From Ensifer adhaerens (GTDB taxonomy: Bacteria; Pseudomonadota; Alphaproteobacteria; Rhizobiales; Rhizobiaceae), in NCBI RefSeq assembly GCF_020035535.1, contig NZ_CP083349.1:558001-622000 (forward strand): a DNA stretch of 64,000 nt, in the 5' to 3' direction. The notes below the pieces were generated by a model. It made no database searches and was not told the origin of the DNA. It saw only the letters and a program-made list of their open reading frames with translations. Position numbers and translations under genes: made by a program. Shown one piece after another: positions 44,289-55,281 of the stretch. Within the stretch, counting starts at the first letter, position 1. Every line of letters starts with the position of its first letter.

Positions 44289-47200
44289 TTGAAGATCATC
44301 GACGTTCTGCGCCAGCGCATTCGGGCGGCAGCCAGATTTGCGAAACCGTCGCTCATACCAGCGGCGATCGCCGGCCTCGTCGTGTTTGCCGGCGGCTATA
44401 TCTATGAGCGGCAGAATCTCGAAAACTTCCAGAACGACCTCCGGATCGACGTCGAGAACGAACTGAACCTCATCGCCAATCGGTTGCAATCGGAGGTCAA
44501 TACCAACATTGCGGCGCTGAACGGATTCGCCAACAGTATCGGCGTGCACCCGGCGATGACGGCTGACGATTTTACCGTCATGGCAACGAAGCTTCTTCTG
44601 CAGAACCCACAGATGGTTCGCGCTTCGGCGGCGCCTGCCGGCGTGGTATGGATCGCCTTTCCGCGTGAAAGCCAGCAATGGTTCGTTGGCACCGATTTCA
44701 ACAGGTTCGGCGCGACGAGGCACGCCATCGAGCGTGCATCGTCGACGGTGAGGCCGGTGATGATCGGCCCCATTCGCCTGCCGAGTGGCCGCAACGGCTT
44801 CGAGCTTTTCCTGCCGGTCTTCTCCAAGATCCAGGGGCGGATGGAGCGCTGGGGCTACGTCGAGGCCATCATTGACGAGAATGCGCTTTACCGCGCCGCG
44901 CGCCTTTTGGAGGCAGGCACTGAAGCGCCGGAACTGACGAAGGATCATCGCCACGTCGACGTCCACCTCGCGATCAGGGACATCTCCGAAGAGGAGCGGA
45001 TCCAGGATGCGTTCTTCGGCGAGGACGCGCTCTTTCGCAAGGCGCCGGTGACACGCCGGCTGGATCTGGCGGGCGGCGCATGGGAACTCGCGGCCATGCC
45101 GGTTGGCGGCTGGGAACAGCTGCCCGCAAACATCGAGAGCATTCGCCTCGCGATCGCCGCCGCTGTCGCCATCGTGGTGATCCCGATCCTTTTGACCGGC
45201 GGGCTCTTCAACGAGCGACAGCGCAATATTGCCAAGCTGAAAGCGCGGGAAGGGGAGGTGATGACGCTGTCTCACCGGCTGAACCTCGCGCTCGACGCAT
45301 CCAAGATCGGCATCTGGGAGATCGACGTCGAAACGCAGCAGCGCTCGTGGGACGATCGCATGTTCCACCTGCATGGGCTCGAGGCCCACCTGGAGGAACC
45401 GACCTACGAAGAGTGGCGTGCGACCGTTCATCCCGATGACATAGGCATCGCCGCCAACGCGCTGTTCCGCAGCCTGGACGATGGACTGGAGTACCGCTCG
45501 CAATATCGGGTCGTCCTGCCAGGCGGCGCCGTGCGCCACATCCGCAACGTAGGATCCAGCCATCGCGGCGCCGACGGTCGCGCAAAGGTGACCGGCATCA
45601 GCTGGGATGTCACCGACGATGTCATGAAGACCGAGCGACTGACAGCGGCCAAGGCACAAGTCGACCAGCAGAACCTCGAGCTTGAGCAGGCGCTGAAGGG
45701 TCTTTACGAGCGTGAGCAGGATCTGGAGTTGCTCTCGCGCCGCCTCGATCTGGCGCTCGATTCCTACCGCTGTGGCATGTGGGAGGCGAATCTCGACAGC
45801 GGACTGACCTATTGGGACGACCGCATGCACCAACTCTACGGCCTCATCTACACCGATGGGACCACCAACGAGGAGACGTGGCTCACAGCACTTCATCCCG
45901 ATGATCGGACGCCGGCGCTGGACGCTGTCAACCGTGCCATTGCCGCGGACGAGACTTATGTTCACCAGGCGCGTGTGGTTCTGCCCGCCGGCGGCGTCCG
46001 CCACATCCGCTCTGTCGGCAAGCTGCACGTGGCGCCGGATGGTGCCCGCAAGTTCGTCGGCATGGCGCTCGATGTCACCGAAGACGTGCTCATGACCGAG
46101 CAGTTGCGGGCGGCCAAAGCCATGGCGGACGCGAAGAACGCCGAACTGGAACAGGCGCGGGTGCGAATCGAACACAACGCCCTGCACGATCCCCTCACCG
46201 GTCTCGGAAACCGCCGCATGCTTGACAAGGCGTTGGAGCGGCTGGCGAGGGCCGGCGATCACGAGGATATCGCCATCCTCCACATCGATCTCGACCGTTT
46301 CAAGCAGATCAATGACACGCTCGGCCACGCAGCCGGTGACGCCATGCTGATCCACGCCTCCGAAATCCTCCGGGCAAATACGTCGCCGGGCGATATCATC
46401 GCCCGCATCGGCGGCGACGAGTTCGTGGTCGCCGTCACCGGTGCACCGGGCGAGGGGGCGCTGGCGGCGCGCTGTGACCGGATCATCGCCGCTATGCGAC
46501 AGCCGGTCGATTACAACGGCTTTCCCTGCCGCTTCGGGGTCAGCATCGGCGTTGCCGTCGGGCGTGGCGCAGAGATCGACGCGCGCAAGTTGCTTATCAA
46601 TGCCGATATCGCGCTCTATCGCGCCAAGGAGGCAGGCCGTAATCGCTATCAGTTCTTCACCCAGGTGCTGCAGGCCGAAGTGGTGACCGCCAAACGGATC
46701 GCCGACGAGATTCTCGAGGGTATTGAGAGGGACGAGTTCGAGCCCTGGTATCAGCCGCAATTCGATGCCACGACGCTTGCGCTCTGCGGGGTGGAGGCGC
46801 TGGTGCGCTGGAACCACCCGCGTGAGGGCGTCCTCACGCCGGATCGCTTTCTCGGTATCGCAGAGGAGTTGAATGTTACGGCCGCACTCGATCGCCTCGT
46901 GCTCGAGAAGTCGCTGATCGACCACATGCGCTGGGCTGCCGCTGGCCTAAGGGTCCCCAAGATCTCGGTCAATGTTTCGGCGAAACGGCTTCAAGACGAC
47001 GACCTGCTGTCCTCGCTCGAAGGCTTGAGCATCGCGCCCGGCCAGATCTGTTTCGAATTGGTGGAGTCGATCTTCCTCGACGAGAGCGACGATATCGTCG
47101 CCACCAACATCGAGGGCATCAAGAAGCTCGGCATCGATATAGAACTCGACGATTTCGGCACCGGCCATACCTCGATCGTCAGCCTGCTGAAGATCAAGCC

Positions 47201-47462
47201 GAAGCGGCTGAAGATCGACCGTCAGCTCGTCGTTCCGGTGCTGAGCGCCCGGCGCGAGCAGGCACTGGTGCGCTCGATCATCGAGATCGCCCGCTCGCTG
47301 AACATCGAGACCGTGGCCGAAGGCGTCGAGACGATGGCGCATGCGGAGATGCTCGGCATCCTTGGCTGCGACGTCCTGCAGGGCTATGCCTTCTCCCGGC
47401 CGTTGAGCGCGGAAAAGTTTCTCGCCTTTGCGACCGATCGCGGCCTGCGCCTGGCATCGTGA
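44289..47462 (+). CDS. Membrane CHASE-PAS-PAS-GGDEF-EAL cyclic-di-GMP protein
   Basis: A 1057-residue protein starting at TTG 44289 with GAGGGG six bases upstream. TM1 is at about 24-42, a CHASE-type periplasmic sensor at about 43-280 (LASAAPAGVVWIAFP-like core with a TDFNRFGATRHAIERA block), TM2 at about 288-308, two PAS/PAC repeats at about 330-450 and 470-590, GGDEF at 708-712 and EAL at 836-838. The GGDEF motif is intact; the inhibitory I-site R-x-x-D is SPGD, so product inhibition is probably lost. The EAL domain retains NVSAKRL, FELVES, LDDFGTGHTS, KIDRQL and AEGVET, so it should be an active phosphodiesterase. The PAS repeats resemble each other (RHIRNVG and RHIRSVG), a likely duplication. 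Confidence 0.92.
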   Translation: MKIIDVLRQRIRAAARFAKPSLIPAAIAGLVVFAGGYIYERQNLENFQNDLRIDVENELNLIANRLQSEVNTNIAALNGFANSIGVHPAMTADDFTVMATKLLLQNPQMVRASAAPAGVVWIAFPRESQQWFVGTDFNRFGATRHAIERASSTVRPVMIGPIRLPSGRNGFELFLPVFSKIQGRMERWGYVEAIIDENALYRAARLLEAGTEAPELTKDHRHVDVHLAIRDISEEERIQDAFFGEDALFRKAPVTRRLDLAGGAWELAAMPVGGWEQLPANIESIRLAIAAAVAIVVIPILLTGGLFNERQRNIAKLKAREGEVMTLSHRLNLALDASKIGIWEIDVETQQRSWDDRMFHLHGLEAHLEEPTYEEWRATVHPDDIGIAANALFRSLDDGLEYRSQYRVVLPGGAVRHIRNVGSSHRGADGRAKVTGISWDVTDDVMKTERLTAAKAQVDQQNLELEQALKGLYEREQDLELLSRRLDLALDSYRCGMWEANLDSGLTYWDDRMHQLYGLIYTDGTTNEETWLTALHPDDRTPALDAVNRAIAADETYVHQARVVLPAGGVRHIRSVGKLHVAPDGARKFVGMALDVTEDVLMTEQLRAAKAMADAKNAELEQARVRIEHNALHDPLTGLGNRRMLDKALERLARAGDHEDIAILHIDLDRFKQINDTLGHAAGDAMLIHASEILRANTSPGDIIARIGGDEFVVAVTGAPGEGALAARCDRIIAAMRQPVDYNGFPCRFGVSIGVAVGRGAEIDARKLLINADIALYRAKEAGRNRYQFFTQVLQAEVVTAKRIADEILEGIERDEFEPWYQPQFDATTLALCGVEALVRWNHPREGVLTPDRFLGIAEELNVTAALDRLVLEKSLIDHMRWAAAGLRVPKISVNVSAKRLQDDDLLSSLEGLSIAPGQICFELVESIFLDESDDIVATNIEGIKKLGIDIELDDFGTGHTSIVSLLKIKPKRLKIDRQLVVPVLSARREQALVRSIIEIARSLNIETVAEGVETMAHAEMLGILGCDVLQGYAFSRPLSAEKFLAFATDRGLRLAS

Positions 47463-47574
47463 CGAAGCGACGGCGGCAGGCGCAAAAGTCTTTCCCCGTC
47501 CCCGGCTTTCCACTAAGAGAGGGCATCCGCGTACGAAACGTACGACATTGCTTGCTTAAGGTTCGGTAGCCTTC

Positions 47575-48672
47575 ATGTCGCATAACACTTTCGGTCATCT
47601 CTTCCGTGTCACCACCTGGGGCGAAAGCCACGGGCCGGCGCTTGGCTGCGTGGTGGACGGTTGCCCGCCCGGCCTTCGCTTCACTCTTGCCGAACTCCAG
47701 GCCTGGCTCGACAAGCGCAAGCCCGGACAGTCGCGTTTCGTGACGCAGCGCCGCGAGGACGATCTCGTCAAGGTCCTTTCGGGCGTGATGTTCGACGAGG
47801 ATGGCGAGACGATGATCTCGACCGGCACGCCGATCTCCATGCTAATCGAGAACACCGACCAGCGCTCGAAGGACTATTCCGAGATCGCCAAGCGTTACCG
47901 CCCGGGCCACGCCGATTACACTTACGATCTGAAATACGGCATTCGCGACTATCGCGGCGGCGGACGTTCGTCGGCGCGCGAGACTGCCGCGCGCGTTGCC
48001 GCTGGCGGCATTGCCCGCAAGGTCGTTCCGGGCCTCGTGGTGCGCGGCGCGCTGGTCCAGATCGGCAAGCACAAGATCAACCGGGCCAACTGGGATTGGG
48101 CCGAGGTCAACAACAATCCCTTCTTCGCTCCGGATCCGGAGATCGTGCCGGTGTGGGAAGAATATCTCGACGGCATCCGCAAGGCAGGCTCTTCGGTCGG
48201 CGCGGTGGTCGAAGTGGTCGCCGAGGGCGTGCCCGCCGGCATCGGCGCGCCGATCTATGCCAAGCTCGATCAGGACATCGCCTCCAACCTGATGTCGATC
48301 AACGCCGTCAAGGGCGTCGAGATCGGCAACGGCTTCGGCGCGGCCGAGATCACCGGCGAGGAAAATGCCGACGAGATGCGCATCGGCGCCGACGGCAAGC
48401 CAGTCTTCCTCTCCAATCACGCTGGCGGTATTCTCGGTGGCATCGCCACCGGCGAGCCGGTGATCGCGCGTTTCGCCATCAAGCCGACCTCGTCGATCCT
48501 CACCGAGCGCCGCTCGGTCGACAGCGACGGAAACGAAGTCGATGTCCGCACCAAGGGCCGCCACGACCCCTGTGTCGGCATCCGCGCGGTGCCGATCGGC
48601 GAAGCGATGCTTGCCTGCACCATCGCCGATCACTACCTGCGTGACCGCGGCCAGACCGGCCGTCTCAAGTAA
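47575..48672 (+). CDS. aroC: Chorismate synthase
   Basis: A 365-residue enzyme that makes chorismate from EPSP using reduced FMN. Motifs: [18 protein letters not shown] at the N-terminus, GKRKPGQ-type [47 protein letters not shown] and [10 protein letters not shown], ending with [23 protein letters not shown] [17 protein letters not shown]. The upstream 112 bp hold CGTACGAAACGTACG, an inverted repeat of unknown role. ribBA begins 45 bp downstream on the same strand. Confidence 0.97.
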   Translation: MSHNTFGHLFRVTTWGESHGPALGCVVDGCPPGLRFTLAELQAWLDKRKPGQSRFVTQRREDDLVKVLSGVMFDEDGETMISTGTPISMLIENTDQRSKDYSEIAKRYRPGHADYTYDLKYGIRDYRGGGRSSARETAARVAAGGIARKVVPGLVVRGALVQIGKHKINRANWDWAEVNNNPFFAPDPEIVPVWEEYLDGIRKAGSSVGAVVEVVAEGVPAGIGAPIYAKLDQDIASNLMSINAVKGVEIGNGFGAAEITGEENADEMRIGADGKPVFLSNHAGGILGGIATGEPVIARFAIKPTSSILTERRSVDSDGNEVDVRTKGRHDPCVGIRAVPIGEAMLACTIADHYLRDRGQTGRLK

Positions 48673-48717
48673 TTTGGGCCCGAGCAATTCGGCCTAGCGC
48701 AAATCGGGAAGAGCACT

Positions 48718-49818
48718 ATGTCCTATGATCAGAAGCGTGTCGTCGACGCCATCCGCGCCTTCGAAGCCGGCGAAATCGTCGTCGTAACCGATGACGACGG
48801 CCGCGAGAACGAAGGCGACCTGATCGTCGCCGCGGTGCATTGCACGCCGGAAAAGATGGCCTTCATCGTGCGCCATACCTCGGGCATCGTCTGTACGCCG
48901 ATGCCGCGCGAGGAGGCAAAACGCCTCAACCTCAACGCCATGGTCGCGGAAAACGATTCCGCCCATACGACGGCCTTTACCGTCTCGGTCGATTTCAAGC
49001 ACGGCACGACGACGGGCATCTCCGCCGACGACCGCACGCTGACGGTGCGCAACCTCGCCAATCCCAATGTCGGGCCGACGGACTTCGTCCGCCCGGGCCA
49101 CATTTTCCCGCTGGTCGCGCGCGAAGGCGGCGTTCTCATGCGCTCCGGTCACACGGAAGCCGCCGTCGACCTCTGCAAGCTTGCAAGCCTGCCGCCGATC
49201 GGGGTGATCTGCGAACTCGTCAACGACGACGGCACTGTCATGCGTGGGCCCCAGGTGGCAAGCTTTGCCGAGATCCACGGCCTGAAGCAGGTTTCGGTCG
49301 CCGATCTCATCGCCTATCGCCAACGCAAGGAAACGCTGATCGAACACGGCGGCTCCTTCGATATCGAAACGCCCTATGGTCCGGCCAAGGGACATTCCTA
49401 TTCGCTGCCCTGGGATCCGATGCAGCACCTCGCCGTCGTCTTCGGCGATATTCGCGACGGCGTCGATATTCCGGTTCGTTTGCATCTCGAGAACGTCGGT
49501 GCCGATGTGTTCGGCAAGGACTGCCAGATCGATCGCATCATGAAGCGCATCGCCGAAGAGGGCAGGGGGGTCATCGTCTACCTGCGCGAAGGATCAGTCG
49601 GTGTCGGCGTGTCGCAGACCGCCCGCAAGGGCAAGCACGAACGCGAAGCGCATGACGAGGCGCAGGCCCGCGAGAACGAGTGGCTGGAAATCGGCCTCGG
49701 CGCGCAGATCCTGAAAGACCTCGGGATCAGTTCGATTCGCCTGCTGGCTTCGCGCGAGCGGCACTATGTCGGCCTTGAAGGTTTCGGCATCAAGATCGCC
49801 GGAACCGATCTCATCTGA
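48718..49818 (+). CDS. ribBA: 3,4-dihydroxy-2-butanone-4-phosphate synthase with degenerate GTP cyclohydrolase II domain
   Basis: A 366-residue RibBA-type protein. The RibB half (about 1-205) is complete: DDDGRENEGDLIVAA, RHTSGIVCTPM, RPGHIFPL and RSGHTEAAVDLC carry the metal and catalytic residues. In the RibA half the zinc-site cysteines (SEC and RCDCG in active GTP cyclohydrolase II) read LEN and KDCQ, leaving one of three. The loop EEGRGVIVYLREGSVGVGV also departs from the QEGRGIGL pattern. It is therefore predicted to make only the four-carbon precursor of riboflavin. A separate active RibA should exist elsewhere. Confidence 0.92.
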   Translation: MSYDQKRVVDAIRAFEAGEIVVVTDDDGRENEGDLIVAAVHCTPEKMAFIVRHTSGIVCTPMPREEAKRLNLNAMVAENDSAHTTAFTVSVDFKHGTTTGISADDRTLTVRNLANPNVGPTDFVRPGHIFPLVAREGGVLMRSGHTEAAVDLCKLASLPPIGVICELVNDDGTVMRGPQVASFAEIHGLKQVSVADLIAYRQRKETLIEHGGSFDIETPYGPAKGHSYSLPWDPMQHLAVVFGDIRDGVDIPVRLHLENVGADVFGKDCQIDRIMKRIAEEGRGVIVYLREGSVGVGVSQTARKGKHEREAHDEAQARENEWLEIGLGAQILKDLGISSIRLLASRERHYVGLEGFGIKIAGTDLI

Positions 49819-49825
49819 GAACACG

Positions 49826-49857
49826 AAGCCCGGAACGTCGATCCGGGCTTTCCTTTT
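49826..49857 (+). terminator. Terminator of aroC-ribBA
   Basis: AAGCCCGGA and TCCGGGCTT pair perfectly around a seven-base loop, followed by TCCTTTT. Eight bases after the ribBA stop. Confidence 0.85.
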
Positions 49858-49873
49858 CCGGGTTGGTACCGGG

Positions 49874-49914
49874 CCATTAAAAAAGCCGCGCTTTGGGCGC
49901 GGCTTTTTTAATGG
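49874..49914. terminator. Bidirectional terminator with 18-base perfect arms
   Basis: CCATTAAAAAAGCCGCGC and GCGCGGCTTTTTTAATGG with a five-base loop. A-run and T-run flank the GC stem, so it works in both orientations between convergent ribBA and ialB-like genes. Confidence 0.95.
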
Positions 49915-49928
49915 AAATCGCAGTCCGG

Positions 49929-50459
49929 TCAGGGCAACGCGTCGTAGCCTTCGCCGAAGCCCTTGAGGTCGACGGGGATGCCGATGCCTTCTTCCGGCGA
50001 CTGGAAGACGATGAAGGTCGCCGTCGCGCCGGAGCGGAAGGTCTTCAGCAGCTCGTCCTCGAGCACGACCTCGGCGTAGCAACCGTCGGAGAAGCAGCGC
50101 ACGAAATAGGCGCGGCCGATATCCTTGCCGTCGACGTTGAGGCCGAGGCCGTTCGGCAGCAGAACGCCGAGCGGGGCGAGCACGCGCAGGATCTTCGCCT
50201 TGCGATCCGCCGTCTTCAGCACGACGACCGAGAGGCCGACTTCCGGCCGATCTTCGGCGATGACGTTCTGCATCAGCGCGCACTGGTCGCTGGATGCGCC
50301 CGCCGGCTGATCGCAAACGATCGACCATGCGCCGTGATTTGACTTGACCGTGCCGGGTGTTCCGGCGGGTTGCTGGGCCAGGCTCTGAACGGGGAGAGCG
50401 AGAACGGCAAGGCCGAAGGCGGCGTAGGCCGACAGTCGCGAAAAGAGGGGCAGGCCCAT
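49929..50459 (-). CDS. Invasion-associated locus B (IalB) family protein
   Basis: A 176-residue exported protein from ATG 50459, with GAGG six bases upstream. FGLAVLALPVQSLA is the signal peptide. The mature protein has the IalB pattern: HGAWSIVCDQP near the start, QCALMQNVIAEDRPEVGLSVVVLK, LRVLAPLGVLLPNGLGLNVDG, and YFVRCFSDGCYAEVVLEDELL with paired cysteines. The family is named from Bartonella but is general in Rhizobiales, with no known enzymatic role. It diverges from coxB. Confidence 0.9.
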   Translation of the reverse strand: MGLPLFSRLSAYAAFGLAVLALPVQSLAQQPAGTPGTVKSNHGAWSIVCDQPAGASSDQCALMQNVIAEDRPEVGLSVVVLKTADRKAKILRVLAPLGVLLPNGLGLNVDGKDIGRAYFVRCFSDGCYAEVVLEDELLKTFRSGATATFIVFQSPEEGIGIPVDLKGFGEGYDALP

Positions 50460-50825
50460 GTAAACCTCAAAACGTCGAATCATCAGGGCTATTCTTGAAG
50501 CGCGTGGGAATAAATGAAAAGCCCTGCGGGGCACATTCCAGCGTCATATGGCGGAAATTGGGCGCGTTAAACACCCTATCCTGTGTGTTGCCGGGCGAGC
50601 CGCATGCAATCACGCCGCTGGAGGCGAAGAAGACGTCATATAAGTCGATTCGCGACGGCTTCTAAGGGGTGCCTGTGTGAAAAGATGCGTTTGTGCAAAA
50701 ATGCCGCATGGGGTTGATTGGTCAGATGTTGCGGCATCGGACAAACTGTGGTTTGAAGCGCAGCAGTATCGCAGGGATTCTGCGTTCCGGTTTGATCCTG
50801 ATCAAGCGCATTGGGGAGACACATT
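50460..50825. other. Divergent control region between ialB-like gene and coxB
   Basis: 366 bp with promoters for both directions. It contains a perfect FNR/FixK-type box at 50792-50805 and the coxB ribosome-binding site GGGGAG at 50813-50818. No gene of its own is seen. Confidence 0.6.
50792..50805. promoter_or_regulatory. Perfect FNR/FixK box upstream of coxB
   Basis: TTGATCCTGATCAA is an exact match to the anaerobox TTGAT-N4-ATCAA. Its centre is about 27 bases before the GTG start of coxB, thus in or next to the leader. This close position would suit repression of the aa3 oxidase by FixK/FnrN under low oxygen better than activation, but the transcription start is unknown. Confidence 0.75.
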
Positions 50826-51707
50826 GTGAAAAACAAGGCTTATGCAGTTCTGGCAGCGCTTGCCTGTCTGCTTTTTGCTTCGAGCGCCTTTGCTGACAAG
50901 CCTGTCGAATGGCAGACGAACTTTCAGCAGGCTGCTACGGGCATCATGGAAGAAATCACGTGGTTTGAACATTATACCCTGTGGTTCATCATTCCGATCA
51001 CCCTCTTCGTTCTCCTCCTGCTGGTCATCGTCGTGGTCAAGTTCCGCGAGAGCGCCAACCCGGTTCCCTCCAAGACCAGCCACAACACCGCGATCGAAGT
51101 CGTCTGGACCGTCGGTCCGGTTGTCGTGCTTCTGTTCCTCGCTATTCCGTCCTTCCAGCTTCTGACCGCGCAGCTCACGCCGCCGGCCAATCCGGACCTG
51201 ACGCTCAAGGCGACCGGCAACCAGTGGTACTGGTCCTATGAGTATGAAGTCGGCGAAAGCCCGCTCTCCTTCGACAGCCTGCTGATGAAGGAAGAAGATC
51301 GCGCCGCCCTCGGCAAGGAAGACAAGAAGGAATACCCGCGCCTGCTCGCCGTCGACAACGAAGTTGTCATTCCGGTCGGCAAGACGGTCCGTGTCCTCGT
51401 CACCGCCGCCGACGTGATCCATGCCTTCGCAATGCCTGCCTTCGGCGTGAAGATCGATGCCGTTCCCGGCCGCCTCAACGAAACCTGGTTCAAGGCTGAC
51501 CGTGAGGGTCTCTACTACGGCCAGTGTTCCGAGCTCTGCGGCAAGGATCACGCCTACATGCCGATCGCCATCCGCGTGGTTTCGCAGGAAAAATACGACA
51601 CCTGGCTCGCAGCCGCCGCTACCAACCTCGGCAATGCGAACAAGGCGCTCATGGCGTCCATCGATGCGGCCAAGACCGTCGATGTCGCCGCTAACGCCGC
51701 ACAGTAA
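50826..51707 (+). CDS. coxB: Cytochrome c oxidase subunit II (aa3-type)
   Basis: A 293-residue subunit starting at GTG 50826, seven bases after GGGGAG. Signal peptide MKNKAYAVLAALACLLFASSAFA; two membrane helices at about 40-65 and 85-105 (LWFIIPITLFVLLLLVIVVV and TVGPVVVLLFLAIPSF). The periplasmic cupredoxin domain has the CuA ligands in VIHAFAMPAFGVK and CSELCGKDHAYM. NQWYWSYEY is the aromatic electron-entry region. It accepts electrons from cytochrome c. First gene of the coxB-coxA-ctaB-small ORF-ctaG-coxC cluster, under a possible FixK/FNR box. Confidence 0.97.
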   Translation: MKNKAYAVLAALACLLFASSAFADKPVEWQTNFQQAATGIMEEITWFEHYTLWFIIPITLFVLLLLVIVVVKFRESANPVPSKTSHNTAIEVVWTVGPVVVLLFLAIPSFQLLTAQLTPPANPDLTLKATGNQWYWSYEYEVGESPLSFDSLLMKEEDRAALGKEDKKEYPRLLAVDNEVVIPVGKTVRVLVTAADVIHAFAMPAFGVKIDAVPGRLNETWFKADREGLYYGQCSELCGKDHAYMPIAIRVVSQEKYDTWLAAAATNLGNANKALMASIDAAKTVDVAANAAQ

Positions 51708-53417
<1,710 letters not shown>

Positions 53418-53515
53418 CGGGCAACGAACAGAAGCCGCCGGTTCCGGCGGCTTCACCCCGCCGGGAAACCGGCGACACACGGCCATCGCGGCCGGGACTA
53501 AAGCAGGGACAGGAC

Positions 53516-54472
53516 ATGACGGTCATCGACAATCACGAAGCAGTCGGCATGGAAGGCGTAGCACGCCTGTCCGAGGCCTCTGCGCGCGATTATTTCGAGC
53601 TTCTGAAGCCGCGTGTCATGTCACTCGTCGTCTTTACGGCGCTCGCCGGGCTGGTGCTTGCGCCGGGCCATATCAATCCCTTCATCGGTTTCATCGCCAT
53701 TCTCTGCATTGCCGTCGGCGCAGGTGCGTCCGGCGCGCTGAACATGTGGTATGACGCCGATATCGATGCGGTCATGAGCCGTACCGCCAAGCGCCCGATC
53801 CCCGCCGGCAAGATCCTGCCGCAGGAAGCGCTGGCTTTCGGGCTGACGCTGTCGGCCTTTTCCGTGATCATCCTCGGGCTCGCCGTCAATTGGCTCGCAG
53901 CCGGGTTGCTCGCCTTCACCATCTTCTTCTACGTGGTCATCTACACGATGTGGCTGAAGCGCTCGACGCCGCAGAACATCGTCATCGGCGGTGCCGCCGG
54001 TGCTTTCCCGCCGATGATCGGCTGGGCCTGCGTCACCGGCGCCGTATCGATCGAGAGCATCGTTCTCTTCCTGATCACCTTCCTGTGGACACCGGCTCAT
54101 TTCTGGGCGCTTGCCCTCTTCAAGATGGGCGATTACGGCGCCGTCGGCGTGCCGATGATGCCGAACGTCTGCGGCCAGGCGACCACCAAGAAGCAGATCG
54201 TCATCTATGCCGTGCTGACTGCGCTCATCGGTATCTGTCCCACCTTGCTCGGTTTCGCGAGCATCGGGTACGGCGCCGTCGCAACGGGTCTCGGTCTGGG
54301 CTTCATCTGGTACTCGATCGGCGTGCTGCGCATGCCGGAGGCAGATGAGCGCATGCTGCCGGCCAAGAAGCTGTTTGCCTTCTCGATCATGTATCTGTTC
54401 GTGATCTTTTCCGCCCTGATGGCGGATCACCTGATCGTCAATATCTGGCTGAATGCCGGGAGTATTGCCTGA
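53516..54472 (+). CDS. ctaB: Protohaem IX farnesyltransferase (haem O synthase)
   Basis: A 318-residue membrane prenyltransferase with start ATG 53516 after GGGACAGGAC. The Asp-rich motif [19 protein letters not shown] and the second [24 protein letters not shown] are diagnostic; about nine helices. It makes haem O, the precursor of haem A for CoxA. The stop TGA overlaps the start of the next small gene. Confidence 0.96.
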   Translation: MTVIDNHEAVGMEGVARLSEASARDYFELLKPRVMSLVVFTALAGLVLAPGHINPFIGFIAILCIAVGAGASGALNMWYDADIDAVMSRTAKRPIPAGKILPQEALAFGLTLSAFSVIILGLAVNWLAAGLLAFTIFFYVVIYTMWLKRSTPQNIVIGGAAGAFPPMIGWACVTGAVSIESIVLFLITFLWTPAHFWALALFKMGDYGAVGVPMMPNVCGQATTKKQIVIYAVLTALIGICPTLLGFASIGYGAVATGLGLGFIWYSIGVLRMPEADERMLPAKKLFAFSIMYLFVIFSALMADHLIVNIWLNAGSIA

Positions 54473-54612
54473 TGGAAACCATCAAGCTCACTGAAGCCCA
54501 GAAGAAGTCGCGCCGCGGTCGCAATATTGCGCTCGGCTTCGTCCTCGCAGGGCTCGTCGTCCTGTTCTACATCGTCACGCTGATCAAGTTCGGCAACGGC
54601 ATGGTCAACTGA
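54472..54612 (+). CDS. Small cox-cluster membrane protein (CoxF-like, 46 aa)
   Basis: A 46-codon gene between ctaB and ctaG. Its ATG shares an A with the ctaB stop (TGATG), and it ends 11 bases before ctaG. A short basic start ([18 protein letters not shown]) is followed by one membrane helix [20 protein letters not shown]. Small one-helix proteins at this position in rhizobial cox clusters have been called CoxF. The tight coupling implies expression with the oxidase; role in assembly is likely but unproved. Confidence 0.85.
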   Translation: METIKLTEAQKKSRRGRNIALGFVLAGLVVLFYIVTLIKFGNGMVN

Positions 54613-54623
54613 GGCGGGATGGC

Positions 54624-55217
54624 ATGACGAATTCACCGGAAACCACGCCCAAACAGCGCTCGAACCGCGTCGTCGTCGGCACTTGCCTTGCCTTCGTCGC
54701 TGGCATGGTCGGCATGGCCTATGCGGCCGTACCGCTCTACGACATGTTTTGCCGCGTTACCGGCTACAACGGTACGACGCAGCGCGTCGAGCAGGCTTCG
54801 GACGTGATCCTGGACGAGAAGGTGAAGGTCACCTTTGACGCGAACACCTCGGGTGGCCTGCCCTGGGAGTTCAAGCCGGTCCAGCGCGATATCGATATCC
54901 GCATCGGCGAAACCGTGCAGGTGATGTACCGGGCGAAGAACCTGTCGTCGAAGCCGACGACGGGCCAGGCGACCTTCAACGTCACGCCGATGCAGGCCGG
55001 TGCCTACTTCAACAAGGTACAGTGCTTCTGCTTCACCGAGACGACGCTGCAGCCGGGAGAGGAGATGGAGATGCCGGTGGTATTCTTCGTCGATCCGGAC
55101 ATCGTCAAGGCGGTGGAGACCAAGGACATCAAGACGTTGACGCTTTCCTACACCTTCTACCCGCGCGAACCGTCGAAACCGGTGGCGCAGGTGAAGACGG
55201 AAGAGAACAAACTTTGA
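54624..55217 (+). CDS. ctaG: Cytochrome c oxidase assembly protein CtaG/Cox11
   Basis: A 197-residue protein with one N-terminal membrane anchor ([28 protein letters not shown]) and a periplasmic immunoglobulin-like domain. The copper motif CFCF in [13 protein letters not shown] and the conserved [11 protein letters not shown] are Cox11 hallmarks. It delivers copper to CuB of CoxA. Confidence 0.97.
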   Translation: MTNSPETTPKQRSNRVVVGTCLAFVAGMVGMAYAAVPLYDMFCRVTGYNGTTQRVEQASDVILDEKVKVTFDANTSGGLPWEFKPVQRDIDIRIGETVQVMYRAKNLSSKPTTGQATFNVTPMQAGAYFNKVQCFCFTETTLQPGEEMEMPVVFFVDPDIVKAVETKDIKTLTLSYTFYPREPSKPVAQVKTEENKL

Positions 55218-55281
55218 CTGGAGGTCCTTTTCGGCTATGCCGGAAAGGCGACAAGAGAGAGACATATCGGGGATTACTGAC

